Below are positions 6,007-6,167 of a stretch of 6,167 nt of DNA, piece by piece. Source of the stretch: CAYUWH01 sp964448615 (GTDB taxonomy: Bacteria > Patescibacteriota > Gracilibacteria > Peribacterales > Peribacteraceae); assembly GCA_964448615.1 (NCBI GenBank), contig CAYUWH010000052.1, positions 1 to 6,167 of the forward strand, read 5' to 3'. Position 1 is the first letter of the stretch, and the number at the start of each line of letters is the position of its first letter. Made by a program: the position numbers and the translations under genes. The notes under the pieces are model-generated. The model was given only the letters and a program-made list of their open reading frames with translations, was not told the origin of the DNA and did not search any database.

Positions 6007-6167
6007 TCACCAGCCGTACCACATCTGAGTTCCGTAGACGTTGGTGGTCGAGGTGGACTGGGCGTTCCATCCCTGATTATTGCTCTGCTGACCCCAGTTG
6101 TTGTTCTGCTGTGTGTTGTTCGTTTGCTGAGCAGCATTGTTTTCATATGCACCGAGTGATCCACAGA
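6007..6167 (-). CDS. C-terminus of a Gln/Asn- and aromatic-rich protein (partial)
   Basis: On the minus strand a frame open from the window edge ends at TGA 6009-6007 and gives 52 complete residues. Twenty of them are Gln or Asn, with runs such as AAQQTNNTQQNNNWGQQ, plus seven Trp or Tyr, and the protein ends TTNVYGTQMWYGW. There is no charged residue other than one Glu. The strongly patterned composition, the clean stop and a terminator-like hairpin 25 bases later indicate real coding sequence, not chance. The gene's beginning is outside the window. The product may be a secreted or surface protein with a low-complexity tail, or a prion-like or aggregating segment; I recognise no family. A different minus-strand frame with a longer ORF across this region into the Nudix gene has basic, Thr/Arg-rich composition and looks like a shadow. 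Confidence 0.7.
   Translation of the reverse strand, partial: CGSLGAYENNAAQQTNNTQQNNNWGQQSNNQGWNAQSTSTTNVYGTQMWYGW

Noticed and set aside
5769..6164. 131-residue minus-strand frame over the right edge and the Nudix start
   Set aside because: It overlaps the Nudix N-terminus and the hairpin, has basic Thr/Arg-rich composition, and is a shadow of the Q/N-rich frame.
6160..6167. Cys at the window edge as a lipobox cysteine of a short lipoprotein
   Set aside because: The preceding codon ends in TC, so it would encode Phe, Leu, Ile or Val; a lipobox needs a small residue at that position.

Overview
The window reads as one scaffold piece from an uncultivated bacterium with compact gene spacing. 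RsmH beside a short FtsL-like protein, a surface protein built from CGNG...GEECDDGN cysteine modules, and a kinase with the ASHQLRTPLT phosphoacceptor motif together suggest the Candidate Phyla Radiation, possibly the Peregrinibacteria/Peribacteria group. This assignment is an inference from protein style; no rRNA or other taxonomic marker is present. TGA behaves as a normal stop: rsmH ends with it at the family's expected C-terminus, and no gene carries it internally. The TGA-to-glycine code of some Gracilibacteria relatives therefore does not apply.

Plus strand, 1-3610: a possible C-terminal tail of an upstream gene runs into rsmH through an ATGA overlap. After rsmH (16S rRNA C1402 N4-methyltransferase) comes a small FtsL-like bitopic division protein. 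This is the start of a dcw-type cluster, but ftsI and the mur genes do not follow. Instead a good extended -10 promoter precedes a secreted, cysteine-rich modular protein with a Ser/Ala-rich linker. That gene runs into a run of exactly 100 Ns (2558-2657). After the Ns, in a different frame, is the C-terminal three quarters of an M20-family metallohydrolase. These are two separate genes joined by a scaffold gap whose true length is unknown and probably greater than 100 bp.

Minus strand, 6167-3607: from the right edge, the C-terminus of a Gln/Asn/Trp/Tyr-rich protein ends at 6007 and is followed by a strong hairpin, a likely terminator. Next is a Nudix hydrolase resembling ADP-ribose pyrophosphatases. 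It probably shares an operon with a soluble two-PAS histidine kinase that ends tail to tail with the M20 gene, the two stop codons sharing the palindrome CTAG. The kinase start is uncertain. A well-placed Shine-Dalgarno and ATG lie in the kinase frame 45 bases upstream of the chosen start but are cut off by a TGA after four codons, and the chosen start lies in a perfect 12-bp tandem repeat.

Apart from the Ns there is no gene-free stretch over 300 bases. I see no RNA gene, CRISPR array, insertion sequence or phage gene. The most unusual items are the modular Cys/Ser surface protein broken by the gap, the Q/N-rich C-terminus at the right edge, the promoter and ribosome-binding site that abut at 1376-1400, and the disrupted-looking 5' end of the kinase gene.
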